From: Cladopsammia gracilis
Taxonomy: Eukaryota; Cnidaria; Anthozoa; Scleractinia; Dendrophylliidae
DNA length: 64,000 nt
Direction of reading: 5' to 3'
NCBI GenBank assembly: GCA_022457155.1
Contig: JAJGOT010000468.1
Location: 364,501 to 428,500 of the forward strand
The translations under genes and the position numbers were made by a program. Under the pieces are notes generated by a model. The model was not told the origin of the DNA. It did no database searches and saw only the letters and a list, made by a program, of their open reading frames with translations. Below, in pieces: positions 60,889 through 64,000 of the stretch (its first letter is position 1; each line of letters opens with the position of its first letter).

Positions 60889-60964
60889 CACTCATCCATG
60901 GTTTTCATCGATGAGGTCAGGGTGTCTGTTTCTCTATGCATGTCCTTAAATTAAAAAAGATATA

Positions 60965-61120
60965 TATTAAAGAACGTTAAGACTCCCAGTGGTGATAGTG
61001 AACAGATAAAACCATTAACCACACAATTAAAATTCAGCCTTGACATTTAACTCTTTCTTCTTTATTACATTGCCTTAGCAATTAGCCTTAGCTACTATAT
61101 GGTATGCCCAATGTGATTGG
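60965..61120. repeat. 155-bp direct duplication, copy 2
   Basis: Second copy, 76 bp downstream, with a handful of substitutions. Confidence 0.9.
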
Positions 61121-61908
61121 TATGCCAAAATAATGTGATTGAACTACAACTGAAGGTAAGTAACTCACAAACCATTATATTAATGGCAAACCATCTTGCA
61201 ATTCAATTTATTACAAAATATGTGTTGCACTTACTGGGGCATTCACTTGTGGTAGCTTTTTGCTACGTACACCTGACAGTGGAGAAGCCAAGCGCTAGAA
61301 ATAAAGAACAAACATTAACAATTAACTTATATACTGCTGTTTGAAATGATTATGATGGTGGTACTACAAAGCTGCTGGTACATGTATCATTTGGAAAAGC
61401 AGGCATGTACAAATAATGAAAAAAAATGAGTAAATTTATGTACAGTATGTACCAATATGTATGCATGTATGCTTATGGCCATTGTATAATGCTCACAATA
61501 CTGTTGAAATAATGTTACCTTTGGCTGATGCCATTGAGCCAGATGTCGAAGCCTCAGATGGTGGAACAATAACCTAAGAAGACATCAGTCAAAAATAAAT
61601 ATTTTAATCAGAGATTGTATAACGTACCCTATTTTAGAGAAAAGATCCAAAGTTGCTTTAATCCGGGAGATTTGGTGACCCATACGGGAGACCGGGAGAT
61701 TCGTTCCGTATCCGGTAGAGTTGGTTTGGTAGTCACAGACAGCTCCGCCAGACCGGGGGCTCCATTAATGGTAAGTAATTGTAATGTATCTGTACCACCA
61801 CCTTCCCTCCCCCAATGTTCAGTGTTTATTTCTCAATTGTAATAACATGCACTGACTATTTCCCTTATAGCCCTCTTACTAGTTTTAATTTTTTTATGTT
61901 TTAATTGC
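61121..61908. other. no gene seen
   Basis: A CCGGGAGAT/GGGAGACCGGGAGAT-rich patch at 61660-61720 may be a repeat fragment; otherwise AT-rich. Confidence 0.4.
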
Positions 61909-63370
61909 AGATACCGAGCAATTTTCTCCCATAAATCCTGAAGTTGATTTGTCCAGTGTTGTTAGCAAATCACAAAATGAAATATCATTTCCAGAAGAGA
62001 GTGATTGTGAACAAGATGACAGTAATCATTTCAGTGATTCAGACAAGGAATCTGACTCTGAGAGTTCCTCACTTCCGATTTTGAATATTTTAAACAGGTC
62101 CTGTTTTAAACTTAAGGAGGAAGCAGCAATAAGCCTTGAAAGCCACAAATTCACAAAGCAAAAACCAGGTGTATAAAATTCTTCAGAACTATGGCATTGA
62201 CCACAACAGAATGCCAGAACTTGAAGATGTGTTCTCCGCATCTACCTGGGAACATGGTGCTATTGAACTGACTGACTCTAGTGATTTTGGTACCTGTTTC
62301 CCCAACATCTCACCAAAGGAAATTAAGTTGGGAACACGGAGAGCTTGGAAAACCTGAAAAATGGGGAAAGAAAAATTATGGAACATCCAGAAAACTTCTA
62401 TTATGTCTCACTCATAGCTTCATTGGAAGTACTTTTAAACAACCAAATAATTCTGGACATGGTTGCCGAACCAAGGAATGAAGACCAACAGTCAAGCCTG
62501 TTATGCAACTTCAATGATGGGAGTATCATGAAAAATCACGAACTGTTCTCTACAGATCCCCAAAGTTTGAAGATAATCCTCTACTACGATGACCTGGAAA
62601 TTACAAACCAACAGACAAAGAGGAAACACAAACTGGCCATGTTTTATTTCCAGTTGGGAAATTTGTATTCGGAATACAGATCTAAACTGAAATCAATCAA
62701 CCTTCTGGCAATTGTCGAAAATCGACATTTGAAAAAGTATGGTATGGATGCCATTTTAAAACCATTTATTGATGAATTGCAGATACTTGGAGGTGATATG
62801 GGGTATGATTTCCAGCTACAAAATGGGATTGTGCGTCTCAGAGGTGCTTTGTTAGCTGTAATTGCTGACACTCCAGCCAGTCAGTTACTGGGTGGATACA
62901 AAGAATCTGTGGGTGGGGCAAAGAGGAAGTGCCGTCACTGTATGGCTGATTTTGATGAAATCCAGGAAAAATTTAGAGAAGACTTTCAGTTACGTCACAA
63001 AGATATGCACGATTACCACTTACAACAAATGGAGGAGAATCCAGAGCTTCATACTCATTTTTCAAGAGAATATGGAGTGAATAAGAGGAGTGTTCTATTA
63101 GATGCTCCTTACTTTGATGCAACAGCACAGCTACCTCAGGACTTAATGCACATTATACTGGAAGGCGCCTTTTCAAGAGCATTGTTTTTTGTTATAACTT
63201 ACTTTATAAATCACAATTCCTTCACCTTGAATGATCTAAATGCATTTATTTTGAACTTCAATTATGGCTAGGCCGAACTAAAAGACAAAACAGTTTATAT
63301 TTCTCCTGATGATCTACGGGACCCTCATGAAAACCTGGGTCAGACTGCTGCACAAATATGGCTCCTCAGT
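61909..63370 (+). pseudogene. second EnSpm/CACTA-like transposase, decayed
   Basis: From an acceptor at 61908 the frame encodes a Ser/Glu/Asp-rich linker (SDSDKESDSESSSLPILNI). After a frameshift it gives VYKILQNYGIDHNRMPELED, and after another the core: YVSLIASLEVLLNNQ, LKIILYYDDLEI, HKLAMFYFQLGN, ADTPASQLLGGYKES, CRHC, LPQDLMHIILEGAFS. TAG at 63269-63271 interrupts the core, and the frame then continues LKDKTVYISPDDLRDP...AAQIWLLSRV to about 63370, where similarity ends. It is homologous block by block to the transposase at 49524-52424 but clearly a different lineage. The zinc-finger exon was not found upstream, and no CACTG end was seen nearby. Confidence 0.75.
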
Positions 63371-63379
63371 CGTGTGGGT

Positions 63380-64000
63380 TTTTTTTGCTGAGCCATTTGC
63401 CCACCAGCATCCAGATGTTTGGAAAGTTTTACTGGCGATTTTAGAGGTTACGGCTATCTGTTTAAGCAAGAAAATAAGTATTAATATTTTAGGGTACTTA
63501 AGAGCAGTTCTCTGTAAGAATCGAGAAAAGTGGGAAATGAAAATTTTCACCCCCCTCCATATTTTGCATGCAGATAGGTCTTCAGGGGGGATGTTCAAAA
63601 ATGACCTTTGTTAAGGTCGTTTCTTCTTTGTTGCCATGGTAACACTGGATGTTTGTTGGTGCCACTAAACCCAATTTTGACTTCAGAAACTTCCTTAAAA
63701 AGTGCAAAATGTAAGACATCGTTTCTCCAGTCCATTAATACTGAACAAATCAAGACTTTCACCAGATGTAAAACCTTTATTCTAGTTTACATTTATGCAT
63801 GTGGCATTTTGTTACATCAACTGCACATGAACTTAACGGTCAAAAAACTTGATGGTGTTTCAGCCATTTTAGTTGACAAGTAAAACTAGGAATACCTTTT
63901 CTTGAATTTTTCCAAAAGTACGCCGATTCTAGAACTCAAACTACGTGGCTAGTTTAAATAGATACTCTAGTCACTAAATCTATAAAAATCTCTGCGGGGC
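63380..64000. other. no gene seen
   Basis: 3' flank of the second transposase; no coding similarity recognised up to the window edge. Confidence 0.4.

Overview
This is a eukaryotic nuclear window: AT-rich, with GT-AG introns, polyadenylation signals and a very high load of transposable elements, satellites and inverted-repeat elements. The mix (MULE, Merlin, pogo, EnSpm/CACTA-like, Ty3/gypsy and integrase-type transposases, many short inverted-repeat elements, and a recurrent many-exon family that I associate with stony corals) suggests an anthozoan cnidarian, most likely a coral. That assignment rests on recollection of families, not on a search.

Layout. 1-1500 is a 21-bp minisatellite. 3543-5538 is a terminal-inverted-repeat (TIR) element with inverted satellite arrays and a 101-bp palindrome. 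6314-7067 is a compact single-exon chromodomain gene whose transcript would end in a histone-type stem-loop. 7354-7987 holds phase-compatible micro-exons of a possible small membrane protein (minus strand). 9740-16329 is a 12-exon minus-strand gene of a cnidarian-type family, readable exon by exon but broken (frameshift, lost acceptor, nonsense codon, missing exon); 16995-19072 is another broken minus-strand gene. 19190-25604 is an integrase-domain pseudogene flanked by direct satellite blocks; its large intron holds an element with split direct repeats (20391-24186). 25873-27970 is a TTAA-flanked non-autonomous element, followed by a Merlin transposase pseudogene (28041-28921), small repeats and a 1.1-kb TIR element (30205-31308).

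The main structure is nested. A Ty3/gypsy pol relic on the minus strand (54790-53446, then 35733-34009) is split by a 17.7-kb element (35734-53445) with CACTG termini and a TA duplication. That element carries two divergent genes: an intact nine-exon SAM-domain gene (643 codons; 49211 down to 36764) and an EnSpm-like zinc-finger transposase (49524-52424) with one frameshift and one nonsense codon. The large intron of the SAM gene holds a third layer, a 6.5-kb TTAA-flanked element with about 560-bp inverted arms (38281-44763). The order of events is gypsy first, CACTG element second, TTAA element third.

54775-55381 holds an internally inverted pogo transposase relic, 58377-59085 a MULE transposase with three stops, and 61909-63370 a second, more decayed EnSpm-like transposase. 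The only genes that look intact are the chromodomain gene, the SAM-domain gene and possibly the micro-exon gene. All exon boundaries were read by eye from splice consensus and phase; none is confirmed by transcripts.
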